Part shown: positions 8,601-17,474 of the stretch, piece by piece
Layout: the number at the start of each line of letters is the position of its first letter
How positions within the stretch are numbered: position 1 is the first letter of the stretch
From: Clostridiales bacterium
Lineage (GTDB): Bacteria; Bacillota; Clostridia; Christensenellales; Pumilibacteraceae
Assembly (NCBI GenBank): GCA_014799665.1
Contig: JAAVHP010000007.1
Span: 121,784 to 185,783 of the forward strand
Length of the DNA: 64,000 bases
Reading direction: 5' to 3'
Notes under the pieces: model-generated
What the model saw: only the letters and a program-made list of their open reading frames with translations
What the model was told of the DNA's origin: nothing
The model's database searches: none
Translations under genes and position numbers: made by a program

Positions 8601-10005
8601 TAGCGAAACAATTACTGCTGCCGACGGAGTGAGCACGCTTGTTATAAACGAAGCGGATAACGTTGCAACTTATACTTTGAAAGTCGGTGATAAGACCACT
8701 AAGTACGAAGGTAACTGCACGATTCGCGGCGACATAGTTAAGATCACTTATGCCAACGAGGACGACGCGGGTACCAAAACGCTTAAAATCACCGGCTCAG
8801 GCAACTCCAAATCGTTCAAAGAAGTAACCGACATTGCCGGTTATTGGATGGATAATGCCGACGGAAAGAGCTATCTGTATATTTCCGGCGAAACCGCAGG
8901 CGAGGACGCTTATTCCGCGGAATACTATGCGTATGACGATGACACCAATAATTGGACGTCGACTGTCGGTACCGTTCAGGCAACCGAAACAGAGGATGAA
9001 AAACCGCTTAAAGGTTACGAATTTACTTCGGCAAACGTTTCGTTCATATTCAATGTTGGTAAGAGCTCATCTACGAATATGCCGATATTCGGCAGGTATA
9101 TAGGATCTGTCGTCGGTCGATACGTTTATATGCGTACTCCGTCGGGTAGCTTCACTGCGATAGGTACGCTTACGGGTGGCGGCTATTCAAATTATACATT
9201 TACTTACAGAGCGACGAGCACTTCCAATAACACCGTGACGGGCGATTACGTCGAAGGTGACGCAGAGAAAGGAACGTACTTCTTCGTTGATAATTCTTCT
9301 TCCGGAACGTATTTCTATTTTGTTGAGGAAGACGTAACGTACGTTGACGAAGACGGCGAGACCAAAACTCAAACGGTGTTGTTCCTGCGCGACGGAATGT
9401 TTACCGATCCCAATTACGGCGTATTCGAACTGCACTTGGGAAGTGAAACGAAAGTAACACTCAGTTATTCCGAGGGCGATGAAAAGCAGGTTACCGTCGA
9501 AAAGATCGTTATGTCGGGTACTTATAAAGCCACCTTGCATTATGACGATAACGGAACAAAAGGAACCGTCGAGGGTAATTACATTGCATATACTTCCGGG
9601 TTATACCTGTTCTATGGAATTGACGATAACGACGGCGAGGTCGGGTTCTGGTTCAAGATATACACCACGGGTGACGACAAAGGCACACTCTGTGTCCGTA
9701 TCATGGACAACGAAAAGATCAACGCGTACGTAGGCGCAGATAATTCGGTCGTATACTTCGACGGCTACGAAACGGCGCTATATATCGACTCCTACGGCAG
9801 AGTTTTCTACGCTAACTTCAAAACCGTCGGTACCGTAGACGGAAAAGAGGTTATCGCGGTAACTTATACCGATAGATCGATTTATACTCCTAATCCCGGC
9901 AATAACGGCGGATCTTTCGGAGGCAAAACGATACACGTAAAAATCGATCCCGAAACACATACGTTTATCGCCGTTGATTGGTCGAATAATGACGGACAAG
10001 AGTAA
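5623..10005 (+). CDS. Very large lipoprotein with InlB-type repeats
   Basis: A 1460-residue exported lipoprotein. I chose ATG 5623 because AAGAGG lies just upstream and the signal peptide starts here. The signal has a basic start (MKKFRKLLY), a hydrophobic core and lipobox TVVAC with Cys 27. After it come InlB/Listeria-Bacteroides-type repeats (about residues 35-270), each with a strand like YTITFMNG, a turn and a G-Y-x-F-x-G-W-type end (REGYVFDGWS; GYRFQGWAT). The rest is a long succession of beta-rich modules with recurring Y-x-G-x-Y and T-L-x-I phrases, rich in Asp, Thr, Tyr and Asn and without any catalytic motif I recognise. It is probably displayed on the outer face of the membrane as an adhesin or carbohydrate-binding protein. 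No strong terminator lies between it and the next promoter at 10040, so some read-through into the protease-Opp operon is possible. Confidence 0.7.
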   Translation: MKKFRKLLYVIAFAIAVMAVAFTVVACDGGESDAKYTITFMNGSSTYSTAEYSEGDEVSLPEDPSREGYVFDGWSVTEKGQVVSVVSTMPANNLVYYAQYSRCYTLTLNAGQYGTLAEDKTELTVTAGANLYSLVADIEPTPSSGLEFAAWFYGNNALRKGLSYTMPTNDLTINAKYYVGYTVNTYRQKGLNSTEYELKKEELKGYVGEAIGSIPTIDGYRYKDDKAGSSDTTKALSAVASENVFNLYYDLDEYSVKFYANLPSDVTVDGEMATEFHAHGIEYPVPECEFSADGYRFQGWATSATGAVVYRPVKGNKFAITKVTSLYAVWVEALTDASGESRDRIYIMKDEDEKDVAYLERYSLQNDIKGAYDVASGVFTFANDTTTVLRGIASISSGKYSYIDKTASVYKLMDSNGQTSNSVTLEIKADGKSAVYTKNGNTYSGSFEYVEGENSLKFTSEQESFFFRINSASGAYQNPGQAIFEIRGKEYGEWQNLLQTGYVDGSYTLFLDGYGEAAMYVYGFNDSMNGYATTGFSAYYNFTANSNEIDLYVFSSRNNTVRHELCSLREGDYTTEPDTDGNTETYKRVYIESFGQTIYAKPAENGSVDTDGDKIVLENYSVDENSAKYYQNGKIVLSGTYVYDRYSGILTITPKTGDSKQFEIDAEGEYTVFEPLEPICGQYYILGLENTFGPRGFYRFRIDNNGKASFVFLLPIYTDTFYGQVGLEYYEQFSGDYKLVTPAGEDADGNVTPAEYVFTADESYENNNAWYNVYLSYYYMFNRQAALDITNFVNFKFIFVEDEELDLTYIGVTDIGDNQSGIRISYTDDLGNENIYELDGYSYVYKVTNDVLSEEKEETVRYIYDNSVGVNRISLYVNYRLSTQKVITYINANGDGKTYERYSAEYYSGNADTTLKIIIFDNNVAMLCILYSNTFHVVSIGSVTWDGETKGTYNEQVGTYSSVSFIGLAKEYHVFDFYLRAVGDGTCFFISEASETITAADGVSTLVINEADNVATYTLKVGDKTTKYEGNCTIRGDIVKITYANEDDAGTKTLKITGSGNSKSFKEVTDIAGYWMDNADGKSYLYISGETAGEDAYSAEYYAYDDDTNNWTSTVGTVQATETEDEKPLKGYEFTSANVSFIFNVGKSSSTNMPIFGRYIGSVVGRYVYMRTPSGSFTAIGTLTGGGYSNYTFTYRATSTSNNTVTGDYVEGDAEKGTYFFVDNSSSGTYFYFVEEDVTYVDEDGETKTQTVLFLRDGMFTDPNYGVFELHLGSETKVTLSYSEGDEKQVTVEKIVMSGTYKATLHYDDNGTKGTVEGNYIAYTSGLYLFYGIDDNDGEVGFWFKIYTTGDDKGTLCVRIMDNEKINAYVGADNSVVYFDGYETALYIDSYGRVFYANFKTVGTVDGKEVIAVTYTDRSIYTPNPGNNGGSFGGKTIHVKIDPETHTFIAVDWSNNDGQE

Positions 10006-10039
10006 ATTAAAAGTTTTGCCATATTAAAGGTGAATAAAC

Positions 10040-10069
10040 TTGACAACTTATCGGTAAAATTGTTAAAAT
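10040..10069 (+). promoter_or_regulatory. Promoter of the subtilase-LRR-Opp operon
   Basis: TTGACA (10040-10045), 18-base spacer, TAAAAT (10064-10069). The start is expected near 10076. The leader carries a perfect palindrome GCCGATCGGC (10092-10101) and ends with AGAGGAT before the ATG at 10147. Confidence 0.7.
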
Positions 10070-10146
10070 AAATAGAATATAACAAAATTTTGCCGATCGG
10101 CTTTTCGTAACGGAACTAACCGTACGATTTTCAAGAGGATATATAA

Positions 10147-13100
10147 ATGACACGAGTTGCTCGAAAAACACTTGCAAAAAATATAATCCTATGCGTGTTG
10201 ATAGCGTTGTTGATAGCGGTATTGGCTTTACAGTTCGTATCCGCGCCCGTGAGCATTTCGCCCAATAAAAACAGCGTCAACGCGGATAGTATGAACGGCG
10301 TTTCCGTTTCATACACGCCTGCCGATAACGGAAAGGGCAGCGATTACACGCGCTCAGAAACGGTGATTGAGGAAAGCTCGTCGCTGTATGCAACTCCCGC
10401 GCCCAACGACGAGATTACGGTTATAGTTTCCGTCGACGGCACGCCTATGATGGATTTTGCCGCGGCTAACGGCGTCAGCGTTGCGCAGGCGCTCAAAACT
10501 TCGGGTGGCAAGGCAAATTTTGAAAATCTTTCGCGCATTCGTAAGCAAGCATATAACAGTATATCCAAGTACGTAACTGAATACCGTTACGAGTATTCTA
10601 CAGTATTGAACGCGTTCTCTGCGACAATACGTTATGCCGACCTCAAAAAAATCGAGAGCGGATTGTACGTTAATAACGTAATTATATCCAATACCTACGC
10701 TGCACCCGAGGCGGTCACCGAGAACTACGTAGAAGTTTACGAAACCGGTATTTTTGACTCGTCCGACGTAGGCTATGACGGAACAGGTACCGTAGTTGCC
10801 GTTCTTGATACCGGCACCGATATCACACACGAAGTTTTCGACATGGAGCTTGATCCCGCTACGATCGCCATAACCAAAGACGACGTGGCCGCTGTTGCCA
10901 CGAGCCTTACCGCGACCTCTTTATCCAAGGATGCGGGCGAGGATATAAGCGAAGACGATCTTTACGTAAAAACAAAGCTTCCGTATGTTTACGACTATGC
11001 GGACAGCGATACAAACGTTTACCCCAAGGAATCGCACGGTACGCACGTTGCCGGTGTTATTGCGGGTAAATCGAACACTATTACGGGCGTTGCGCCGAAA
11101 GCGCAAATCGCCACTTTTAAGGTTTTTTCCGACTATGTGAGCGGTGCAAAAACCGAATGGATACTTGCCGGTCTTAATGACGCGGTAACGCTCGGCGTCG
11201 ACGCTATCAATATGTCGCTCGGCACTTCTTGCGGTTTCTCGCGCGAGGTGGATGAGTTGGAGATCAACGCCGTTTACGATAAGATAAACGAAGCGGGTAT
11301 TTGCTTGGTGGTTGCTGCGAGCAACGACGCGTCAAGCGCCAGTGGTAGTACGTGGGGTAATACCAACCTTGCGAGCAACCCCGATTCGGGTACCGTCGGG
11401 TCGCCGGGTTCGTACGATGCTTCGCTTTCCGTTGCTTCGGTCAGCGGCGTAAAAACCAAATACTTCACTGTCGACGGTAAAGAGATTTACTTTGCAGAAT
11501 CGCGCCTTGTAGGTAAAACCGATTCCAACGATTTCGTAGGCGGACTTCTCGGCGATAAGAGTGAGGGCGAATTCGATTATGTGGTTATCCCCGGCGTCGG
11601 TCTAGACGTTAACTATACCGGTCTCGACGTTAACGGCAAGGTCGTGTTTATCAAACGCGGTAACACCAACTTCGAGGAAAAGGTACGCGTTGCACACGAG
11701 CACGGCGCGATAGCTGCTGTGGTTTATAATAACGTTTCCGGTACTATAAGCATGTCGGTAGGTACCAAAGAAGTAATGCCGAGCTGCTTTATTACCATGG
11801 ATATGGCGAAGGATATAGTGGACGCCGGATCCGGCACGATCAGGCTTTCTACCGAATATCTCGCGGGTCCGTTCATGTCCGACTTTTCGAGTTGGGGCTG
11901 TTTGCCTAATCTTACGCTTGCGCCCGACATTACTGCGCACGGCGGCGAGATTTATTCGTCCGTAGCCGGAACTAATCAATATGACAAAATGAGCGGTACG
12001 TCCATGGCTACGCCCAACCTTGCGGGTGCGCTGATTTTGGTGCGCCAAGCCGTTAAGGAAAGCGGGCGCTATGTTTCGACCGATGCCGACTATACTAAGA
12101 ACGTTCGCGACGAGTCGTACAGCCGTATGATGAGCGCCGCTACCATTGTTCGCAACGAGGAGGGTAATCCTTACTCGCCGAGAAAGCAAGGCTCGGGTCT
12201 TGCCGATATTAAAAACTCAATTAATACCAGGGCGTATCTCACTGTCGACGGCTCCAACAAGCCCAAGCTTTCGCTCGGCGACGATCCAAATCGCACGGGC
12301 GAGTATACGCTCAACTTTAATATCGTTAATACTTCGGGTAGCGCCGTAAGCTACAATATCGAGCCTATCGTCATGACTGAAAGTATGTCGAGCGACGACC
12401 GCACTGTTGCCGAAAAGGCATATATGTTCAACGATACGACAAGTACGTACGCTATCAAAGCCACCAAGGGTAAAGCTACCATTAACGGCAACTCGATAGC
12501 GGTTAGCGGCTATGGTGAAGCGGCGATAACCGTCACGATCAAACTCAGCGACGCGGATAAACAATATCTTAACAATACCTTTATCAACGGTATGTTCGTA
12601 GAGGGCTTTGTTCAGCTCGTAACGGGCACGCTTGACGGCATTTCGCTCAGCATTCCGTTTATGGCTTTCTACGGTAATTGGGCGGATGCTCCCATGCTTG
12701 ACGTTAGCGCGTATCAGGTAGGCGAGTCTGCGGTGGACGATTCGGTCCTTGCCGAGGATAAACTTGTCGCAGATGTTTACGGCACGCTTCCGTACTCGGG
12801 CTTCTATTCGGCTTCGTCCTCGTCCGAGGAAAAGATCGGATATTGGGGTATGGGCAACTTCGCTTATATCCCCGCAGCGGGCTACGAGGCTCCGCCTGCG
12901 CAGGAAAAGTATGCGGCTGTCACGACCAACCCCGACGGAGATTTCTTGTTCTACATGGTAAGCGCGGGACTTCTCCGCGGCGCAAAACGCGTTGATATGG
13001 AAATTCGTAACAGCGCAACAGGCGAGCTGTTGTGGACCGGCGTTGATTACAACGCGCGTAAGAGCCACGGCTCCGGCGGACAGCAAACTGGCGGTGCGGT

Positions 13101-16100
13101 AATGGTTGAGCTCAATATAACCAAGCTCGATTTGCCCAATAACTCCAAGTACACGTTCACAATGTATACCTATCTCGATTGGCAGGACGAAAACGGCGAA
13201 TACACCAACGGCAACCGTAACAAGTTCTCGTTCGAGTTCACCGTAGATAACGAGCGTCCCGAGCTGACCGACGTTGCCGTACGCAAAACGGGCAATCCCG
13301 GTTCCGAGCGTTATTTGCTTGAACTCACTATGTACGACAACCATTATATTCAAGGTTTCTCTATTTCTACGTATGCGGGCTCGCACGAAAACGAAACCTA
13401 CGGCTACACCGAATACGACGATATGATTAACCTCGCAGGCGGTGTAATTCCCGTAGCGTCCGAATATAATCGCGACAGTACGTTTACGCTTGACGTTACC
13501 TCGTATTGGAGCGTAATACAAGCTAACGAGGGTAAGCTGTATTTGTCCATATTCGACTACGCTAAAAACGAGCAGTCGTACGATCTTGTCGTGCTCGATA
13601 AATATATCAAGGACGACGTTCGTATCGAGAAAACCCGTACGGCAAGCGATAGCTATTCGATTCTTCCTCACGCTCAAATAGATTTGGGTGAATATATCAT
13701 CGAGCGTTCCAATACCAACAGCTCGGCTACTACCGACGATGAAAAGGTTTTCGTTGAGGGCTATTGGCACGAGGACCTTGTTTGGAAAAGCAGCGACAGC
13801 ACGGTTGCCTACGTCGACGAAAAGACGGGCGTTGTTACCGGCTTAAAAGAGGGTAAGGCAACAATAACCGTCAGCAGCCCTATGGGTAAATACGATGACG
13901 GTAAACTCGTCTACGGTGGCGAGAAAGATATCGATTATTTTTTGTCTTTCGAAATAACGGTCGCAGGTACGCCGCTCGACAGCATTTCGCCTTATCAAGT
14001 GGAAATGTCGGCAACAGGTATCGCGCTTGAACGCGGAGAATCGAAAGTAATTTATGCGACGGTTAAGCCCGCCGAATTATTGGAAAAACAACCTGTTCTC
14101 GAATGGATGTCCACGAGTTCGAGCGTGTCTGTCGTTCCGTCGGCTGATGGGTATTCGGCTACGGTCACCGCGCTTAACAGCGGTAGCGCAACCGTTCGCG
14201 CCACGGTAAAAGGCACGAACGTTGCGGGCTACACAAGCGTTCGCGTACTCCAAGAATACACCATGTACGAGAACATCTATTTGCGCTCGTACACAGGTCG
14301 CGGCGGCGATTATACCAATGAGGACGGCGAGGTAGAACACAACGTAGTCGATATTCCCGAAGACCAGGGCGTTGTTTACATTTATCCCCGTGCGTTCATG
14401 CGCAACGAATATATCAAAAAGGTAATTATTCCGGAGGGCGTGACCACGATTATGGAACTCGCGTTCTATAATTGCGAAAGCCTCGAAGAAATCGTGCTTC
14501 CGTCGTCGCTTGAAACTATTGAACAACTTGCATTCGCCGATTGTAATAATCTTAAAAAGATCACAGGACTCGGCAACGTAAAATCGATAGGTGACAGTGC
14601 GTTCTGGGGTGCGGCGGTTACTGAAATTGATTTGTCCAGTTGTACGTATGTAGATAACTATGCGTTTGCTTTCTGTCAATCGCTCGAAAGCGTCGACCTC
14701 AGTCGCGTAGGTATTGTCGGCGGTGGTGCGTTCTCATACTGCACTTCGCTCAAATCGCTCGTTATTCCCGCACACACCTCTATGGCGTACGATACGACGT
14801 ATCTTGAAACTGATAGGGTTTTAAGCCGTCGTAATCAGGGCGGTGCGTTTGCTTACTGCACGGAGCTCGAATCTGTAGAGATTTATGCGGATAGCGTGGG
14901 TAAGAGTGCGTTCTATGCTTGCGAAAAACTAAGGAGCGTAACCTTCTATAACGATGTTAACGTAATAGGCGAGCAAGCGTTTAAGCGTTGCGTGGCGCTT
15001 ACTAATATCAATTTCAGCGGATCTGTATATCGTTTCGATGACGAAGCATTTGCCGAATGTTCGTCGCTCACTTCGTTTACACTTCCCGACGGGCTCACTG
15101 TTATGGGCAGCTACGTATTCAGCGGAGACAGCTTCACGACCATGACGATATCGTCGGGCGCGAACCTTACCAATATCCAAGCGGGTACGTTCAACGGCTT
15201 AACTCGTTACGTTGAGCCTAACCAGGCTCAAGTTGTTACGAATAACCCTGTAAGGATTTCGAGATTTGATGTAGAAAACGGCAATAAATATCTTTCGTCC
15301 GACAATAACGGTATTCTTTATGACCGTGCCGGCAAAAAGATAATTGCTTTCCCGTCGTATGCGGTGCTCTTGCGTCATGAGTTGATTATTAACGAAAACG
15401 TTACGACTATAGGCGCGGGCGCGTTCTCTAATTCTTATGATATTACGACTATCGATCTTAGTAACGTAGAATATATCGAAGAAGGCGCTTTCGAGAATTC
15501 GAGCATAACGACTATTTCCGGCGCCGATAACGTCAAGTATATCGGAGAACGCGCTTTCAAGGGCTCCAAGATAACCTCGCTTCCTATAAGCGCGGAAAAT
15601 ACGACCTATATCGGCGACTATGCGTTTGCGGACGTGTTCGGCGACGTAACTGGCACTCTTGAATTCACGGCTCCCAAAAATCTCGAATATCTTGGTTCTT
15701 ACGCGTTCGATAACAGCAAGTTTACTTCGGTATCGTTTAAGGACAGCTCGATCAAATCGGTAGGTAACTACGCGTTCAATAACTCGGCGCGTCTTAATAA
15801 GATCGAGTTGGGCTCGCTCGAAAGCGTAAGCCGCGGAATGTTCAATAACTGCTCGATGCTTAAAACGGTCGATTTCGGTAAAGTAAAGGAAATCGGCGCG
15901 GAAGCGTTCAAGGGTTGTTCTAAACTCGAATCTATCGAATTGCCCGAAAAGCTTACTGAAATCGCGGACGGAACGTTCGAAAATTCGGGCTTAACAACGA
16001 TAGAGCTTCCCGATAGCTTAACCGTGATCGGCGCTAACGCCTTCGCGGGCAGTGCTCTCGGCACGATCAATCTTTCTAACGTAACCGAAATCGGCAATGC

Positions 16101-17472
16101 GGCGTTCAAGTCGACTAAGCTCGTGTCGGTCAATGCCTATAAAGTAAAGACTGTCGGTAATAATGCATTCGAAAACTGCACAGACCTTGTTTCGGTCAAT
16201 ATGCCTGTTCTCAGAAGCTTGGGCGACAGCGCGTTCGAAAGCTGCGCTGTTCTCGACACCGTAACTCTCCCCGAGATCAGAACGGTAGGAAAGCGTGCGT
16301 TCGCTAAGTGCGTCGCGCTTGAAGGCATAACGCTCAATACCGCCGAAACGCTAGGCGATCAGGCATTTGCCGAAGCCTCGGCATTAAAGACCGTTTCGAT
16401 AAACGGCGTTAAGAATATCGGTTACGAGATCTTGCGCGGTACTGTCGTAGAAACGGTATCGCTCCCCGAAACGCTTAATAAAGTTACCGAAGGCGCGTTC
16501 AACGGCGCGGATAACATCACGGCTATAACCGTGGATGATGCAAACAAATCGTTTCTCGACGATAACGGAGTGCTGTATATCAAGAACGACAGCAACTTCT
16601 ATACGCTCGTTGCGTATCCCGCCGGAAAAACGGCTACCGAGTATTCGGTCCTCGACAGGACGATCAAGCTTGGCGCGTACTCGTTCGGCGGTAACAAGTC
16701 GATACGTAAGCTCACGCTTCCTGTATATCTCGAAGTGATCGGTGTATCGGCAATGAAGGGTATGGATAGCCTTACCGAGATAACGATTTACGCGGTCGAA
16801 GCGCCCACGCTCGAAAGCAAGGCTGTTATTACCTATAAGGAAGACAGCGTCGAGATGGAGAGCGGCTACCGCGAGGTTGCTGATGAAAACGGCTACGTCA
16901 ATACGTACGAGAACTTCAACTTCGAGTTCGGCAGCGACGCGGAAGAAGATCGCGATCTCCGCATAATCGTTCCCGCAAACGCTTCGGGCTACGACAACAA
17001 GATTTGGAAAGCGTACGTAGGCAAGTATATAACTTCTTCCAAGCTTATCCATGCTTCGAGCGGTACGCTTGACTATATCGAGCGTATAGTAAATCTTCCC
17101 GACGCACCCACAGCTGACGATGCCGAGGAAGTAGCGGCGCTCCTTCGTATTTACAATATGCTCGATCAAACGCAAATGCAGTTTGTAACGGGTAACTACA
17201 ATTACACGGAAGGCGATAACAGCATAGACAAAGCCTACTATTTGGCATTGTTCGGGTCTAACGGCAATCCTACTAACTTCTACTCGATTCTTCAAGCCAA
17301 GGCGGCTAATGCGACCTCTGCTACGCTCAATAACTCTGATATTTTCGGCGCCGAGGTCAATGCGGCAAGCACGTCGATAAACGGCAAGCTATTTGCGGTT
17401 ATCGTGCTCGCTGTCGTAGCGATTGCCGCGGTCATCGTATCCCTTGTTCAAATCAAAAGGAGGGACCGCTAA
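10147..17472 (+). CDS. Membrane-anchored subtilisin-family (S8) protease with PA insert, Ig-like domain and LRR_5 repeats
   Basis: A 2441-residue exported protein. Residues 12-33 form a signal peptide. The subtilase core carries all three catalytic motifs: Asp 221 in VAVLDTGTD, His 297 in ESHGTHVAGV and Ser 619 in SGTSMATPN. A protease-associated (PA) domain (about 470-580, with G-K-V-V-F-I-K-R-G) interrupts the core between His and Ser, as in cell-envelope proteases such as C5a peptidase or lactocepin. A beta-rich region follows, then a bacterial Ig-like (Big_2) domain (about 1285-1365). From about 1370 to 2150 come many BspA-type leucine-rich repeats of the form A-F-x-x-C-x-x-L-x-x-I/V-x-L-P. 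The C terminus has one membrane helix (LFAVIVLAVVAIAAVIVSLV) and basic tail KRRDR, with no LPXTG. It is the first gene of the operon; the next starts 2 bases after its stop. It probably cleaves host or dietary proteins at the cell surface and binds through the LRRs (inference). Confidence 0.9.
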   Translation: MTRVARKTLAKNIILCVLIALLIAVLALQFVSAPVSISPNKNSVNADSMNGVSVSYTPADNGKGSDYTRSETVIEESSSLYATPAPNDEITVIVSVDGTPMMDFAAANGVSVAQALKTSGGKANFENLSRIRKQAYNSISKYVTEYRYEYSTVLNAFSATIRYADLKKIESGLYVNNVIISNTYAAPEAVTENYVEVYETGIFDSSDVGYDGTGTVVAVLDTGTDITHEVFDMELDPATIAITKDDVAAVATSLTATSLSKDAGEDISEDDLYVKTKLPYVYDYADSDTNVYPKESHGTHVAGVIAGKSNTITGVAPKAQIATFKVFSDYVSGAKTEWILAGLNDAVTLGVDAINMSLGTSCGFSREVDELEINAVYDKINEAGICLVVAASNDASSASGSTWGNTNLASNPDSGTVGSPGSYDASLSVASVSGVKTKYFTVDGKEIYFAESRLVGKTDSNDFVGGLLGDKSEGEFDYVVIPGVGLDVNYTGLDVNGKVVFIKRGNTNFEEKVRVAHEHGAIAAVVYNNVSGTISMSVGTKEVMPSCFITMDMAKDIVDAGSGTIRLSTEYLAGPFMSDFSSWGCLPNLTLAPDITAHGGEIYSSVAGTNQYDKMSGTSMATPNLAGALILVRQAVKESGRYVSTDADYTKNVRDESYSRMMSAATIVRNEEGNPYSPRKQGSGLADIKNSINTRAYLTVDGSNKPKLSLGDDPNRTGEYTLNFNIVNTSGSAVSYNIEPIVMTESMSSDDRTVAEKAYMFNDTTSTYAIKATKGKATINGNSIAVSGYGEAAITVTIKLSDADKQYLNNTFINGMFVEGFVQLVTGTLDGISLSIPFMAFYGNWADAPMLDVSAYQVGESAVDDSVLAEDKLVADVYGTLPYSGFYSASSSSEEKIGYWGMGNFAYIPAAGYEAPPAQEKYAAVTTNPDGDFLFYMVSAGLLRGAKRVDMEIRNSATGELLWTGVDYNARKSHGSGGQQTGGAVMVELNITKLDLPNNSKYTFTMYTYLDWQDENGEYTNGNRNKFSFEFTVDNERPELTDVAVRKTGNPGSERYLLELTMYDNHYIQGFSISTYAGSHENETYGYTEYDDMINLAGGVIPVASEYNRDSTFTLDVTSYWSVIQANEGKLYLSIFDYAKNEQSYDLVVLDKYIKDDVRIEKTRTASDSYSILPHAQIDLGEYIIERSNTNSSATTDDEKVFVEGYWHEDLVWKSSDSTVAYVDEKTGVVTGLKEGKATITVSSPMGKYDDGKLVYGGEKDIDYFLSFEITVAGTPLDSISPYQVEMSATGIALERGESKVIYATVKPAELLEKQPVLEWMSTSSSVSVVPSADGYSATVTALNSGSATVRATVKGTNVAGYTSVRVLQEYTMYENIYLRSYTGRGGDYTNEDGEVEHNVVDIPEDQGVVYIYPRAFMRNEYIKKVIIPEGVTTIMELAFYNCESLEEIVLPSSLETIEQLAFADCNNLKKITGLGNVKSIGDSAFWGAAVTEIDLSSCTYVDNYAFAFCQSLESVDLSRVGIVGGGAFSYCTSLKSLVIPAHTSMAYDTTYLETDRVLSRRNQGGAFAYCTELESVEIYADSVGKSAFYACEKLRSVTFYNDVNVIGEQAFKRCVALTNINFSGSVYRFDDEAFAECSSLTSFTLPDGLTVMGSYVFSGDSFTTMTISSGANLTNIQAGTFNGLTRYVEPNQAQVVTNNPVRISRFDVENGNKYLSSDNNGILYDRAGKKIIAFPSYAVLLRHELIINENVTTIGAGAFSNSYDITTIDLSNVEYIEEGAFENSSITTISGADNVKYIGERAFKGSKITSLPISAENTTYIGDYAFADVFGDVTGTLEFTAPKNLEYLGSYAFDNSKFTSVSFKDSSIKSVGNYAFNNSARLNKIELGSLESVSRGMFNNCSMLKTVDFGKVKEIGAEAFKGCSKLESIELPEKLTEIADGTFENSGLTTIELPDSLTVIGANAFAGSALGTINLSNVTEIGNAAFKSTKLVSVNAYKVKTVGNNAFENCTDLVSVNMPVLRSLGDSAFESCAVLDTVTLPEIRTVGKRAFAKCVALEGITLNTAETLGDQAFAEASALKTVSINGVKNIGYEILRGTVVETVSLPETLNKVTEGAFNGADNITAITVDDANKSFLDDNGVLYIKNDSNFYTLVAYPAGKTATEYSVLDRTIKLGAYSFGGNKSIRKLTLPVYLEVIGVSAMKGMDSLTEITIYAVEAPTLESKAVITYKEDSVEMESGYREVADENGYVNTYENFNFEFGSDAEEDRDLRIIVPANASGYDNKIWKAYVGKYITSSKLIHASSGTLDYIERIVNLPDAPTADDAEEVAALLRIYNMLDQTQMQFVTGNYNYTEGDNSIDKAYYLALFGSNGNPTNFYSILQAKAANATSATLNNSDIFGAEVNAASTSINGKLFAVIVLAVVAIAAVIVSLVQIKRRDR

Positions 17473-17474
17473 TC

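Noticed and set aside
15000..17000. CRISPR array or DNA-level tandem repeats in the LRR and MBG genes
   Set aside because: The repetition is at protein level with varied DNA; there are no identical short repeats with unique spacers anywhere in the window.
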